64,000 nucleotides of DNA from an uncultured Porphyromonadaceae bacterium (GTDB lineage Bacteria; Bacteroidota; Bacteroidia; Bacteroidales; Muribaculaceae), in assembly GCA_902470475.1 (NCBI GenBank), contig CABRGT010000004.1, forward strand, positions 14,504 through 78,503, read 5' to 3'. Shown one piece after another: positions 24,692 through 33,727 of the stretch. Within the stretch, counting starts at the first letter, position 1. Each line of letters opens with the position of its first letter. A model generated the notes under the pieces. That model had not been told where the DNA came from. It was given only the letters and a program-made list of their open reading frames with translations, and did not search any database. Made by a program: the position numbers and the translations under genes.

Positions 24692-27351
24692 ATTCATTTC
24701 ACGTTATGCGCCATAAACTGATTCAAATTCTGCTCGTCATATCGGCCTGCCTGTGCTGGTCAGCCGCCCAGGCACAGACCGAAACAGACACAATCTTCAA
24801 TCCGACCGTCGTTTACACGACCATGCCGCGAACCTACGAGATCGCGGATATACGCGTCGAAGGCGCACCCAACTATGATCCGGACATCATATTGGGATAT
24901 GCCGGACTCAAGATCGGCGAACGTGTCACAATACCCGGCGACGACATCACACAGGCAACAAAGCGTCTGATGCGCCAGGGACTCTTCCAGCAGGCCCGCT
25001 TCTCTCTCGACAAGGTCTACGGTGACAAAGCCTGGATCATCCTTCAGGTCACTCCCCAGCCCCGAATTTCGCAAGTGAATTACATCGGCATGAAAAAAGG
25101 CGAACGCGACGAGTTGCAGAACCGCCTCAATCTGATGAAAGGCAACCAGATCACGCAGAATATCGTCAATCGCGCCAAACTCATCGTCGAGAAATTCTTC
25201 CGCGACAAAGGCTTCTCAAACGCCCAGGTCAACATCACGCTGCACGAGGATCTCTCGGCTCCCGGCGAAATGATCGTCGACATCGCCGTGGACAAGCGCG
25301 ACAAGATGCGCGTGCACAAGATCTATATCACCGGCAACACTGTCATGTCCGACAACAAGATCCAGCGCGTGATGAAGAAAACCAACGAAAACGGCAAGAT
25401 TCTCAACCTCTTCCGTCAGAAAAAATTCGTCCGCAGCGACTACGAGAACGACCTCGACCTCATACTCAAGAAATACAACGAGATGGGCTACCGCGACGCA
25501 CGCATCGTGGCCGACAGCGTCGTGCAATACTCCGACAACCGTGTCGACGTCTATATAACCATCGACGAGGGACAGCGCTACTATATCAAGGATATATCCT
25601 GGGTGGGCAACACGCTCTATCCTTCGGAAGTCCTCAACGAATTCCTCGGAATGGTTCCCGGCGATGTCTATAACCAGACGCAGATGAACAAACGCCTCAC
25701 CGAAGACGATGATGCCGTATCGAACCTCTACATGGACCGCGGCTATCTGTTCTTCGACCTCGTGCCGATCGAACGTGAAGTGACCGGCGACTCCATTTCG
25801 CTGGAAATGCGCATGGTCGAAGGTCCGCAGGCCCGTATCAACAACGTCATCATCAACGGCAACGACCGCCTTTACGAAAAAGTGATCCGTCGCGAGCTCC
25901 GTGTCCGTCCGGGCGAACTGTTCAGCAAGAGCGACCTGATGCGCTCGGCCCGTGAAATCGCGCAGACCGGCCATTTCAACCCCGAAAACATGGACATCCG
26001 CCCCGAGCCGAACGAAGAGAACGGAACCGTTGACCTTGTATTCAATCTCGAATCGAAAGCCAACGACCAGATCGAATTCTCGATGGGCTGGGGCCAGACG
26101 GGCATCATCGGCAAACTGTCGCTGAAATTCACCAACTTCTCGATCAAAAACCTGTTCTATCCGTCGACCTACAAAGGCATCATACCGCAGGGCGAAGGAC
26201 AGACATTCACAATATCCGCACAGACCAACGCCCGCTACTATCAGGCCTACTCGATATCGTTCCTGGATCCATGGTTCGGCGGCAAGCGCCCCAACTCGCT
26301 TTCGTTCTCGGCCTACTACAGCCGTCAGACGGGTGTAAACTCTTCGTTCTATAACTCACGCTGGGCATCGGGCGGCTACTACAACCCCTACAGCTACGGG
26401 TATGGCTACGGATACGGCTACGATGATTATTATCAGAATTCGTACCAGCAGTCGTACGACCCCAACAAGGTGCTCCAGATGGTGGGCGTGAACATTGGCT
26501 TCGGAAAACGCCTCAAGTGGCCCGACGACTTCTTCACCTTCACCGCCGAGCTCGGTTACAACTGGTACTACCTGAAGAACTGGGACTATCTGTATTACAT
26601 GAACAACGGCACATCCAACGCACTGGTACTGGGCCTTACACTTGCCCGCAACTCGATCGACAACCCGATCTACACCCGAAGCGGCTCGCAGTTCTCTCTG
26701 AACCTGTCGCTGACTCCTCCGGCCTCACTTTTCGGCAAGAAAGACTGGAAAGCCATCTCCGAGGTAGCCAACTCCGACAGCGAGGCTGCCGCCGGAGCCA
26801 AGAAAGAAATGTACCGCTGGATCGAATACTGGAAACTCCGCTTCAAGTCGCGTACGTACACCCCGCTGTGCAACGCCGACGGGACGTACACCCCGGTGCT
26901 GATGACACGCGCCGACTTCGGTCTGCTCGGCTCATACAACCGCTACCTTAAATCGCCGTTCGAAACCTTCTACGTCGGCGGCGACGGCATGTCGGGTTCT
27001 TACACCTACGCCACCGAGACCATCGCGCTCCGCGGCTATGACAACGGCGCATTCACCCCGTGGGGCAAGGACGGCTATGCATATACCCGCATGGCACTCG
27101 AGCTTCATTTCCCGCTGATGCTCCAGCCCACCACCACAATCTATGCCCTGGCATTCGCCGAAGCCGGCAACGCCTGGACCAGCGTAAGCAAGTTCAATCC
27201 CTTCGAGCTCAAGCGAAGCGCCGGCGCCGGTGTCCGCATCTTCCTGCCTATGGTCGGCATGATGGGTATCGACTGGGCCTACGGCTTCGACCGCGTCGAA
27301 GGCTACAAGGGAGGCTCACACTTCCACTTCATCCTGGGCCAGGAATTCTAA
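24688..27351 (+). CDS. bamA: Outer-membrane assembly factor BamA
   Basis: Core of the BAM complex that folds and inserts beta-barrel proteins. From the ATG at 24688, which overlaps the uppS stop by four bases, it has 887 residues; a second start at 24706 is possible. The order is signal peptide (cleaved at QAQ), five POTRA domains (to about residue 440, e.g. IRVEGAPNYDPDIIL and INNVIINGNDRLYEK) and the 16-strand barrel. An extracellular-loop segment near residues 566-590 has tandem Gly-Tyr repeats and Tyr/Gln-rich sequence that most BamA proteins lack. The barrel ends in aromatic HFHFILGQEF, the expected terminal signature. Confidence 0.96.
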   Translation: MNSFHVMRHKLIQILLVISACLCWSAAQAQTETDTIFNPTVVYTTMPRTYEIADIRVEGAPNYDPDIILGYAGLKIGERVTIPGDDITQATKRLMRQGLFQQARFSLDKVYGDKAWIILQVTPQPRISQVNYIGMKKGERDELQNRLNLMKGNQITQNIVNRAKLIVEKFFRDKGFSNAQVNITLHEDLSAPGEMIVDIAVDKRDKMRVHKIYITGNTVMSDNKIQRVMKKTNENGKILNLFRQKKFVRSDYENDLDLILKKYNEMGYRDARIVADSVVQYSDNRVDVYITIDEGQRYYIKDISWVGNTLYPSEVLNEFLGMVPGDVYNQTQMNKRLTEDDDAVSNLYMDRGYLFFDLVPIEREVTGDSISLEMRMVEGPQARINNVIINGNDRLYEKVIRRELRVRPGELFSKSDLMRSAREIAQTGHFNPENMDIRPEPNEENGTVDLVFNLESKANDQIEFSMGWGQTGIIGKLSLKFTNFSIKNLFYPSTYKGIIPQGEGQTFTISAQTNARYYQAYSISFLDPWFGGKRPNSLSFSAYYSRQTGVNSSFYNSRWASGGYYNPYSYGYGYGYGYDDYYQNSYQQSYDPNKVLQMVGVNIGFGKRLKWPDDFFTFTAELGYNWYYLKNWDYLYYMNNGTSNALVLGLTLARNSIDNPIYTRSGSQFSLNLSLTPPASLFGKKDWKAISEVANSDSEAAAGAKKEMYRWIEYWKLRFKSRTYTPLCNADGTYTPVLMTRADFGLLGSYNRYLKSPFETFYVGGDGMSGSYTYATETIALRGYDNGAFTPWGKDGYAYTRMALELHFPLMLQPTTTIYALAFAEAGNAWTSVSKFNPFELKRSAGAGVRIFLPMVGMMGIDWAYGFDRVEGYKGGSHFHFILGQEF

Positions 27352-27424
27352 TTCACCGCACCGCGTAAACCTTTTTGAATCTTAAACGTCTTAAACATTA
27401 TAACACTTTAATGAATTAGGCAAC

Positions 27425-27943
27425 ATGAAAAAACTCATCCTCACGCTGACACTCGTCATTGCCGGCATTTTCACGGCATCAGCCCAGAAATTCGCTTTGG
27501 TCGACATGGAATATATACTCCGCAACATACCTTCGTACGAAATGGCGTCCGAGCAGCTCAACCAGCTCTCACAACGCTGGCAGCGCGAAGTCGAGGCCGT
27601 AGGCAAGGAAGCCGAAACCATGTATCAGAACTTTCTTGCCGACAAGGTATTCCTGACCGACGACCAGATCAAAGCCCGCGAGCAGGAGATAGTCAACAAG
27701 GAAAAGGAAGCCACCGACCTGCGTTACAAATATTTCGGACCGGAAGGCGAGCTATACAACAAGCGTCTGTCGCTTCTTAAGCCCATCCAGGACGAAGTCT
27801 ATGAGGCCATCAAGCAGGTGGCCCAGCAGCGCGGATATCAGGCCATATTCGACCGCGCCTCGTCGTCGGACATAATATTCGCATCACCGTCAATCGACAT
27901 CTCAAACGAGGTGCTCAATCGACTTGGATACGGCCAGAACTGA
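27425..27943 (+). CDS. OmpH/Skp-family periplasmic chaperone, first copy
   Basis: A 172-residue exported protein with a signal peptide ending ASAQ. The mature part matches Skp/OmpH: a short strand (KFALVDMEYILRNIPSY), a long charged helix pair of about residues 45-130 forming the tentacles, and a closing strand segment (YQAIFDRASSSDIIF). Skp trimers hold unfolded outer-membrane proteins for delivery to BamA, which is encoded 73 bases upstream. A second, related gene follows after 28 bases, as is common in Bacteroidales. Confidence 0.92.
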   Translation: MKKLILTLTLVIAGIFTASAQKFALVDMEYILRNIPSYEMASEQLNQLSQRWQREVEAVGKEAETMYQNFLADKVFLTDDQIKAREQEIVNKEKEATDLRYKYFGPEGELYNKRLSLLKPIQDEVYEAIKQVAQQRGYQAIFDRASSSDIIFASPSIDISNEVLNRLGYGQN

Positions 27944-27971
27944 TAATATCAACACATAAACCATTTATATC

Positions 27972-28478
27972 ATGTTAAAGAAAATCATCATCGCACTGCT
28001 CGTCGCACTGCCTCTGTCGGCCGCAGCCCAGAAATTCGGCACTGTCGACATCGACCAAGTAATCTCCGCTATGCCCGAAGTGGCCGAAATGCAGAGCCAG
28101 CTCACGGAATCATCCAAGAAATACGAAGCCGAGTTCCAGAAACTCGTCGAAGAGCTCAACAAGCTCGTCACCGAATTCCAGGCTATCCAGGACGATGCAA
28201 ATACACCCCAGACCATCAAGGAGCGCCGCATGCAGGACATCCAGGAACGTCAGACCAAGGTTGAACAGTTCCGCAACACAGCCACCCAGGATCTCCAGCG
28301 CCAGCAGGAGCAGTTGATGGCTCCGATCCAGGCCAAGATGACGGAAGCCATCAAAGCCGTAGGACAGGAAGGCGGCTTCACCCTCGTGTTCCCCGCTGAT
28401 CCGGGTCTGGTACTCTACCAGGGTGCCGACGTTGTCGATCTGACCGCAGCTGTCAAGGCCAAACTCGGCATCAAATAA
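27972..28478 (+). CDS. OmpH/Skp-family periplasmic chaperone, second copy
   Basis: A 168-residue paralogue of the preceding gene with the same plan: signal peptide (cleaved at AAAQ), the strand KFGTVDIDQVISAMPEV, a long Glu/Gln/Lys-rich coiled segment (about residues 35-125) and a closing region GGFTLVFPADPGLVLYQG. The two copies share layout more than sequence, so they may form separate or mixed trimers. It ends the bamA operon; a strong hairpin follows at 28500-28537. Confidence 0.92.
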   Translation: MLKKIIIALLVALPLSAAAQKFGTVDIDQVISAMPEVAEMQSQLTESSKKYEAEFQKLVEELNKLVTEFQAIQDDANTPQTIKERRMQDIQERQTKVEQFRNTATQDLQRQQEQLMAPIQAKMTEAIKAVGQEGGFTLVFPADPGLVLYQGADVVDLTAAVKAKLGIK

Positions 28479-28499
28479 GATTTATCGACAAGCTATAAT

Positions 28500-28537
28500 G
28501 CACGGAGGCTGCGACAGAATTGCCGCGGCCTCCGTGC
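28500..28537. terminator. Hairpin between convergent ompH and carbonic anhydrase genes
   Basis: GCACGGAGGC (28500-28509) pairs perfectly with GCCTCCGTGC (28528-28537). It probably ends both converging units. Confidence 0.6.
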
Positions 28538-28555
28538 TGTCTGCACCAATCAGTC

Positions 28556-29095
28556 TCAGATGACAGTCAGCTCTCCTGTGACGGAATCCATGATATAACC
28601 GGCCACCCGCACATCAGCGGCCATAAGCGGATGGTTGCGTACAAGATCGACTGTCTCAGCCACTGCGGCGCGCGTATCATCGAAGCCGTGAAGCCATGAG
28701 TCAAGATCGATGCCACAATGCCGCATCAGTGCGATGTGCTCCTCGTTTACGCCGCGTTCACGCATCAGGTGAAGCATCTCGGCCGCATTCATTCCCTGCA
28801 CGCCGCATCCGGTGTGCCCTATGACCATTATTTCGTTCACTCCAAGTTCATAGACTGCGACAAGCAACGAACGCATCGTCGAGTCGAACGGATTGGTTAT
28901 GGTGCCTCCGGCATTCTTGATGATTTTAACATCGCCGTTGCGGATACCGAGCGCGGCCGGCAACAGCTCCACCAGGCGCGTATCCATGCAGGTAACTATC
29001 GCGATGCGCTTATCGGGATACTTTGATGTCGCGAAACGTTCGTAGCCGCGCGAGGCCACGAATTCGCGGTTGTGACGCAGTAGATCTTCAATCAT
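28556..29095 (-). CDS. Beta-class carbonic anhydrase
   Basis: Zinc enzyme of 179 residues interconverting carbon dioxide and bicarbonate in the cytosol. The zinc ligands are Cys36 (TCMDTR), His94 and Cys97 (GHTGCG), and the Asp38-Arg40 pair that gates the active site is present. There is no signal peptide. A minus-strand -7-like box (TAACTTCG, 29121-29128) lies upstream, and the gene is divergent from fabG. Supplying bicarbonate to carboxylases, including fatty acid synthesis, would fit the neighbour but is inference. Confidence 0.93.
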   Translation of the reverse strand: MIEDLLRHNREFVASRGYERFATSKYPDKRIAIVTCMDTRLVELLPAALGIRNGDVKIIKNAGGTITNPFDSTMRSLLVAVYELGVNEIMVIGHTGCGVQGMNAAEMLHLMRERGVNEEHIALMRHCGIDLDSWLHGFDDTRAAVAETVDLVRNHPLMAADVRVAGYIMDSVTGELTVI

Positions 29096-29120
29096 AATGA
29101 TAAAATGAATGTTTGCGGCG

Positions 29121-29159
29121 CGAAGTTACGCAAAAATCGGAAAAGAATTGCTAACTTTG
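29121..29159. promoter_or_regulatory. Divergent promoters, carbonic anhydrase and fabG
   Basis: Minus strand: TAACTTCG at 29121-29128 for the carbonic anhydrase. Plus strand: TAACTTTG at 29152-29159 for fabG, 29 bases before its ATG. No clear -33 elements. Confidence 0.5.
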
Positions 29160-29188
29160 CGGTATCAAAACTACATAAACCGATAGAA

Positions 29189-29935
29189 ATGAAATTACTT
29201 GAAGGAAAAACCGCCCTGATCACAGGCGCGGCCCGCGGCATCGGCAAGGCCCTTGCGCTGCGCTTCGCCCAGGAGGGCGCCAACATAGCATTCACCGACC
29301 TGGTAATCGACGAGAACGGCAAGGCTACCGAAGCTGAGATCGCCGCACTCGGAGTAAAAGCCAAAGGATATGCATCGAACGCTGCCGATTTCCAGCAGAC
29401 TCAGGAAGTAGTGAAGCAGGTCAAGGAAGACTTCGGATCGATCGATATCCTGGTTAACAACGCCGGCATTACCAAGGACGGCCTGATGATGCGCATGACC
29501 GAGCAGCAGTGGGACGCCGTAATCGCCGTCAACCTCAAGAGCGCTTTCAATTTCATCAACGCCGTGCTGCCCATCATGCTCCGCCAGCGCTCGGGTTCTA
29601 TCATCAACATGGCATCCGTAGTCGGCGTACACGGCAACGCAGGCCAGTCGAATTACGCAGCCTCCAAGGCAGGCCTTATCGCACTTGCCAAGAGTATCGC
29701 GCAGGAAGTCGGCTCACGCGGCATCCGTGCCAACGCCATCGCCCCCGGCTTCATCGAGACGGCCATGACTGCCGCTCTGCCCGATGACGTGCGCGAGGAA
29801 TGGGTCAAGAAAATTCCCCTTCGCCGCGGCGGCAAGGTCGAGGATATCGCCAACGTGGCTCTGTTCCTCGCATCGGATCTGTCGTCGTATGTCAGCGGCC
29901 AGGTCATTCAGGTCGACGGCGGCATGAACATGTAA
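29189..29935 (+). CDS. fabG: 3-oxoacyl-ACP reductase FabG
   Basis: NADPH-dependent short-chain reductase of the fatty acid elongation cycle. From the ATG at 29189 it has 248 residues, the standard FabG length; the in-frame extension to 29105 crosses the promoter and is rejected. Visible motifs are the cofactor turn TGAARGIGKA near residue 12, NNAG near 90, and the catalytic Ser, Tyr and Lys (INMASVVG, then YAASK). The C-terminal FLASDLSSYVSGQVIQVDGG is typical. Other SDR roles cannot be excluded, but similarity and length favour FabG. A terminator follows. Confidence 0.93.
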   Translation: MKLLEGKTALITGAARGIGKALALRFAQEGANIAFTDLVIDENGKATEAEIAALGVKAKGYASNAADFQQTQEVVKQVKEDFGSIDILVNNAGITKDGLMMRMTEQQWDAVIAVNLKSAFNFINAVLPIMLRQRSGSIINMASVVGVHGNAGQSNYAASKAGLIALAKSIAQEVGSRGIRANAIAPGFIETAMTAALPDDVREEWVKKIPLRRGGKVEDIANVALFLASDLSSYVSGQVIQVDGGMNM

Positions 29936-29960
29936 ATCAATTCAGAACACAATCTTCAGT

Positions 29961-29993
29961 AAAGCTCGGACAGATGTTCCGGGCTTTAGTTTT
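29961..29993 (+). terminator. fabG terminator
   Basis: AAAGCTCGG pairs with CCGGGCTTT (one wobble) around a nine-base loop, then AGTTTTG. The AT-rich stretch 29994-30182 shows no gene. Confidence 0.65.
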
Positions 29994-30182
29994 GTTGACC
30001 AGTTTTAACATTACAAAACGTGTCGTGAAACACGCCGCAAGCGAATGTTCAATTTGTGCTGTATAACATATTTTTAAATAAATCGCATCATATCAATATA
30101 TTATCCACTATAAAATATAAACCACGACGAGCGTTTAGTAAATTTTAAGGTTTAAAAAGTTCCGAAAGAGAAAGAATTTCCG

Positions 30183-30190
30183 TAACTTTG
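30183..30190 (+). promoter_or_regulatory. ndk promoter -7 element
   Basis: TAACTTTG, 39 bases before the ndk start; probably also serves the M23 peptidase gene behind it. Confidence 0.55.
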
Positions 30191-30229
30191 AAGTGTTCGC
30201 GAAAAGCGTAAACATCTATTAACACAGCC

Positions 30230-30694
30230 ATGGAGCAAACGTTCATAATTCTTAAACCTTCCGCAATCAAACGCAGCCTCGTGGGCGACGTCATCACCCG
30301 CTTCCAGCGCAAAGGACTTTTCATCAACGGCATCAAGATGATGCAGCTCGACGAAGCAATCCTCCGTCAGCACTACGCGCATCTGGTCGACCGTCCGTTC
30401 TTTCCCTCGCTGGTCCGCTCGATGACTTCCACGCCCGTGATCGTGATGGTTCTTGCGGGCAAAGACGTCGTGAACGTAGTCCGCTCGATGGTAGGCGCCA
30501 CCAACTGTCGCGCTGCCGCGCCGGGTACAATCCGCGGCGACTTCGGCATGTCGGGCCAGGAGAACATAGTACACGCATCCGACTCACCCGAAAATGCGGT
30601 GATCGAAATCAACCGCTTCTTCAGCCCCGAAGAGATCTTCACCTACGACATGCCCGTGGAAACATCTGTGTACGCCCCCGACGAACTCAACTGA
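30230..30694 (+). CDS. ndk: Nucleoside diphosphate kinase
   Basis: Balances NTP pools by moving the gamma phosphate between nucleotides through a phosphohistidine. The 154-residue protein begins with the classic MEQTFIILKPSAIKR, and the catalytic His115 lies in the signature NIVHASDS. Length is slightly above the 140-150 of most family members because of a short C-terminal addition (MPVETSVYAPDELN). The gene has its own -7 element, and 26 bases separate it from the M23 peptidase. Confidence 0.96.
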   Translation: MEQTFIILKPSAIKRSLVGDVITRFQRKGLFINGIKMMQLDEAILRQHYAHLVDRPFFPSLVRSMTSTPVIVMVLAGKDVVNVVRSMVGATNCRAAAPGTIRGDFGMSGQENIVHASDSPENAVIEINRFFSPEEIFTYDMPVETSVYAPDELN

Positions 30695-30720
30695 CATAAA
30701 CCAATCTCTCCGATAAAACA

Positions 30721-31725
30721 ATGCAGATAAAGATGACACTCTCCCGGAAATTCTCCACTATAGCGGTGCTCGCACTGAGTCTGGGTCTCAGCGCTGGCAT
30801 CGCAGCACAAAACTACCGTCTGCCCGGCCAGCATACGCAGCAGCACGGCGATCTGATCGCAATGCAGGGCACTGGGTCGGTCGAGGTCGACAACACCACC
30901 AAGTACCTTGAAACCTTGTTCGGCGAGGAAGAAGAACCCGAATTCGACATCTATACCGAAGGCTGGAACAGCGGATTCGTCAATTGCTACAGCGGCGTCG
31001 AAGTGCCGCAGACAGCCGTGATCGACGTGCGCAACTTCCATATTCCCCACCCCGGCTACATAACATCGCCCTACGGATACCGTCCGCGGTTCCGCCGCAT
31101 GCACAAGGGCATCGACATCAAGGCCAACACCGGCGACACCATCCGCGCGGCATTCGACGGCAAAGTCCGTCTGACCAAATATGAGGCCAAAGGATACGGA
31201 TATTATGTAGTCCTGCGCCACACCAACGACCTTGAGACCGTCTACGGTCACCTGACCAAATTCCTCGTCAAGCCCGACGACTACGTACGCGCCGGCGATC
31301 CGATAGCTCTCGCAGGCAACACCGGCCGCTCATTCGGCTCTCACCTCCACTTCGAGACACGCTATATGGGCTATGCCATAAATCCCGCCGCCATCTTCGA
31401 CTTCCCCAACCAGACAACCCACACCGACTTCTACACATTCGACAAGAATCACTATCAGGAAGCCCGTAACTTCGATCCACGCGCCAATGAGGCATACGCG
31501 CAGCAATACCGTGCCACACACAAGGTCGAATACGGATCAGGCAGCAGTTCGCGCGGCAGTTCGGCTTCCGGAACAGGCGGCACAAAATACTACACCGTAC
31601 GTTCCGGCGACTCGCTCAGCCGCATCGCCTCGCGCAACGGCACCACTGTACGCTCGCTCTGCCGCCTCAATGGTCTGACGACATCTTCGAAAATCAAGCC
31701 GGGGCAGAAACTCCGCATACGCTGA
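30721..31725 (+). CDS. Exported M23 peptidase with C-terminal LysM domain
   Basis: Probable cell-wall endopeptidase of 334 residues. An N-terminal signal peptide (cleaved near AAQ at 28-30) leads to a LytM/M23 domain (about 105-225) with intact zinc ligands: His128 and Asp132 (MHKGIDIKA), and His208/His210 (GSHLHFE). A Ser/Gly-rich linker (about 270-285) joins a single LysM motif (about 287-333, YYTVRSGDSLSRIA) that should bind peptidoglycan. The ligands suggest an active enzyme rather than an EnvC-like activator. It follows ndk and ends in a clear terminator. Confidence 0.93.
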   Translation: MQIKMTLSRKFSTIAVLALSLGLSAGIAAQNYRLPGQHTQQHGDLIAMQGTGSVEVDNTTKYLETLFGEEEEPEFDIYTEGWNSGFVNCYSGVEVPQTAVIDVRNFHIPHPGYITSPYGYRPRFRRMHKGIDIKANTGDTIRAAFDGKVRLTKYEAKGYGYYVVLRHTNDLETVYGHLTKFLVKPDDYVRAGDPIALAGNTGRSFGSHLHFETRYMGYAINPAAIFDFPNQTTHTDFYTFDKNHYQEARNFDPRANEAYAQQYRATHKVEYGSGSSSRGSSASGTGGTKYYTVRSGDSLSRIASRNGTTVRSLCRLNGLTTSSKIKPGQKLRIR

Positions 31726-31759
31726 CCGCAAATCAGATATAACGCGCAAATAAAACATA

Positions 31760-31796
31760 CGGGAGCTGCCGCATACGGTTGCTCCCGGTATTTTTA
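31760..31796 (+). terminator. Terminator after the M23 peptidase gene
   Basis: CGGGAGC (31760-31766) pairs with GCTCCCG (31781-31787), followed by GTATTTTTAAC. Confidence 0.65.
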
Positions 31797-31807
31797 ACAG
31801 AACCACT

Positions 31808-32812
31808 ATGAGTGCCCGCAGACTCTTCATCGCCGCGACCATAGCACTGACTGCCTTTGCCGCTTCCGCCGCCCGCGGATGGTCGGAAAGCGATTTTGCC
31901 AAGATAATTGCCCGCTATGACGTGGCCGACACTGTGATGAACGCCGGAAGCGCCGAAGAATTCTGGTCGCTGCTGCAGATGACCGACCGGCAGTTCCGGA
32001 AAACAGCAAAATCGATGGCCGGCAAGGGCGACAAGGATCTCAAGCGGATAATGGTGTCAACATTGTCGGCCTGCGACACTTATTTCCGCGAGGTTCCGGT
32101 CGACGGCAGCCTGTATCCATTCAGCGAAAATATTATTGACCGGTCGGGACTACGCGGTATCGCTCCGACGGCCATCATGAGCGTGACCGAAGAATCCGAC
32201 ATTGCCTCATTCAGCTACCCGAACGGCTATTTTTTCATAACCCGACCTTTATACGAACTGCTTGGCTGTGATTCGACTGCTATACTGGCATTGGTATCGG
32301 CCGAAGGCGCACACTACGCCCTCCAGCATGCCTACGCACATTCAAAGTGGGAAAAATCACGGCGAAACAAACGTAAATTCTGGCAAATATTCGGGGCTGC
32401 GGCTATAACTACCGCCGGCATTATCATCGACCAGGCTACCGACGGATACTATTCGCCTGCTGTCGAGCTGGCCACGATCGCAGCCGTCACCCTGCTGAGC
32501 GTGGATCATTCGCCGCGCTACGGCATGCTCTATACTCCCGAACAGGTATTTCAGGCCGACATCGTCGCATACAGATTCATGGAATGGGCAGGGTACGGCG
32601 GAAACTCATACATCGACGCACTGAGGCGCTCCGGATTCCACCTCGATGCGGCAAACCCGCAGCCCGATGCTCCGGCAGTGACCACACGCCTGGCGCTGCT
32701 CGAATATCTCGACGCGAATCCCGGACTAAGATCCAGGGCATCGCACCGCGACAGGCGCCCGAAGCCGGTCGCATCATATCAGACACTGCTTGCGCCATCA
32801 AACTATCGATAA
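31808..32812 (+). CDS. Exported M48-like protein lacking zinc ligands
   Basis: A 334-residue exported protein (signal peptide to about residue 21). Residues 110-275 follow the M48 metalloprotease plan: a strand SYPNGYFFITRPLYELL precedes the active-site helix, and a second helix carries QADIVAYRFMEWAGY. The HExxH motif is AEGAH (165-169), so the first histidine is Ala165 while His169 remains; the third ligand, normally Glu three residues before the conserved Ala-Asp, is Val247. The protein is therefore probably not a zinc protease. A hydrophobic segment at about 192-208 could be a membrane anchor. It starts just after a terminator, without an obvious promoter. Confidence 0.75.
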   Translation: MSARRLFIAATIALTAFAASAARGWSESDFAKIIARYDVADTVMNAGSAEEFWSLLQMTDRQFRKTAKSMAGKGDKDLKRIMVSTLSACDTYFREVPVDGSLYPFSENIIDRSGLRGIAPTAIMSVTEESDIASFSYPNGYFFITRPLYELLGCDSTAILALVSAEGAHYALQHAYAHSKWEKSRRNKRKFWQIFGAAAITTAGIIIDQATDGYYSPAVELATIAAVTLLSVDHSPRYGMLYTPEQVFQADIVAYRFMEWAGYGGNSYIDALRRSGFHLDAANPQPDAPAVTTRLALLEYLDANPGLRSRASHRDRRPKPVASYQTLLAPSNYR

Positions 32813-32862
32813 TCTTTATTTGTTTACCCATAAAGAATTACACATCAAAGAAGCGAAGAATT

Positions 32863-33699
32863 ATGAAACGCATAGTACCGGCGATTACCGCATTTGCGAT
32901 AATCGCAGCCATCGGAACATCATCCTGCGATAAAGAATCGAAAAGCGACAACTCCACTATCGCTTTCTCATCCATAACAGGCAGCGCGGCATACACACTG
33001 CTAAACTCGGCCAAAGATTTCAACCGCGATTCAGACCTGATATATTTCGACTCGGCAGCCATAGTACTTCCGACCGTCATATACAATCAGGATGTAAGCA
33101 TCCTTCAGGACTCCATTATCTCGGCGGCATTCGACACCGTATGCATTGACCATACCCAGGCCATGAACAGCGCGTTTATCGCCGCTGCCTCCGAAGCGGG
33201 TTACCAGATCGAATCTGCGGCGACGCATCCCGGCCAGCAGTTCTACTCCGACGGCAACACCATCATCTCCGGCGACGTATTCTCGCTCACACCACACCTG
33301 CTCACATACCGTATCAGCAAGGAAATATATCAGCCCGGCGACGCTCACGGCCTTACCGTCAACCACTATATCACATACCTGATCGACAAAGGCTGCCTGA
33401 TGCCGCTTTCGTACATATTCACTCCGGAAGGTATCGCACAACTGCCGTCGGTCATTGCCTCGCGAGCCAAAGATCTCGTCCGTCAGATAGGAAAAACCGA
33501 CATCAGCTCGCTCCCTGCCAACGACAACTACTATATAGCGCTGGACGGCACTATCGTATTCGTCTACGAGCCGTACGAGGCCGCCAGTTTCTCGCAAGGC
33601 GAACTCGCCATACCGTTCTATCCCTATCAGCTGCGTGAATTCATGACGGCCGAAGGTCTGGCGCTGTTCAATCTTGATGTCGAAGAAACAGCCGACTAA
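32863..33699 (+). CDS. DUF3298 (RsiV-like) lipoprotein
   Basis: A 278-residue lipoprotein: the signal peptide ends in a lipobox with Cys near residue 22 (GTSSC). The C-terminal half matches DUF3298, the domain of RsiV and PdaC (LPANDNYYIALDGTIVFVYEPYE, then a closing strand IPFYPYQL). In RsiV that domain binds lysozyme; this cannot be assumed here. The start at 32863 is chosen because an in-frame upstream extension would lack a signal peptide at its N-terminus and overlap the M48-like gene. 50 bases separate the two genes, so they may be cotranscribed. Confidence 0.85.
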   Translation: MKRIVPAITAFAIIAAIGTSSCDKESKSDNSTIAFSSITGSAAYTLLNSAKDFNRDSDLIYFDSAAIVLPTVIYNQDVSILQDSIISAAFDTVCIDHTQAMNSAFIAAASEAGYQIESAATHPGQQFYSDGNTIISGDVFSLTPHLLTYRISKEIYQPGDAHGLTVNHYITYLIDKGCLMPLSYIFTPEGIAQLPSVIASRAKDLVRQIGKTDISSLPANDNYYIALDGTIVFVYEPYEAASFSQGELAIPFYPYQLREFMTAEGLALFNLDVEETAD

Positions 33700-33716
33700 C
33701 GACCCGAGAAAAAAAG

Positions 33717-33724
33717 TAATTTTG
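33717..33724 (+). promoter_or_regulatory. -7 element directly abutting the hydrolase start codon
   Basis: TAATTTTG ends three bases before the ATG at 33728. If used, the message would have almost no leader. No -33 element is seen. Confidence 0.35.
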
Positions 33725-33727
33725 CAT

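Noticed and set aside
32584..32862. N-terminal extension of the DUF3298 lipoprotein
   Set aside because: It overlaps the M48-like gene and would bury the lipoprotein signal peptide inside the chain.
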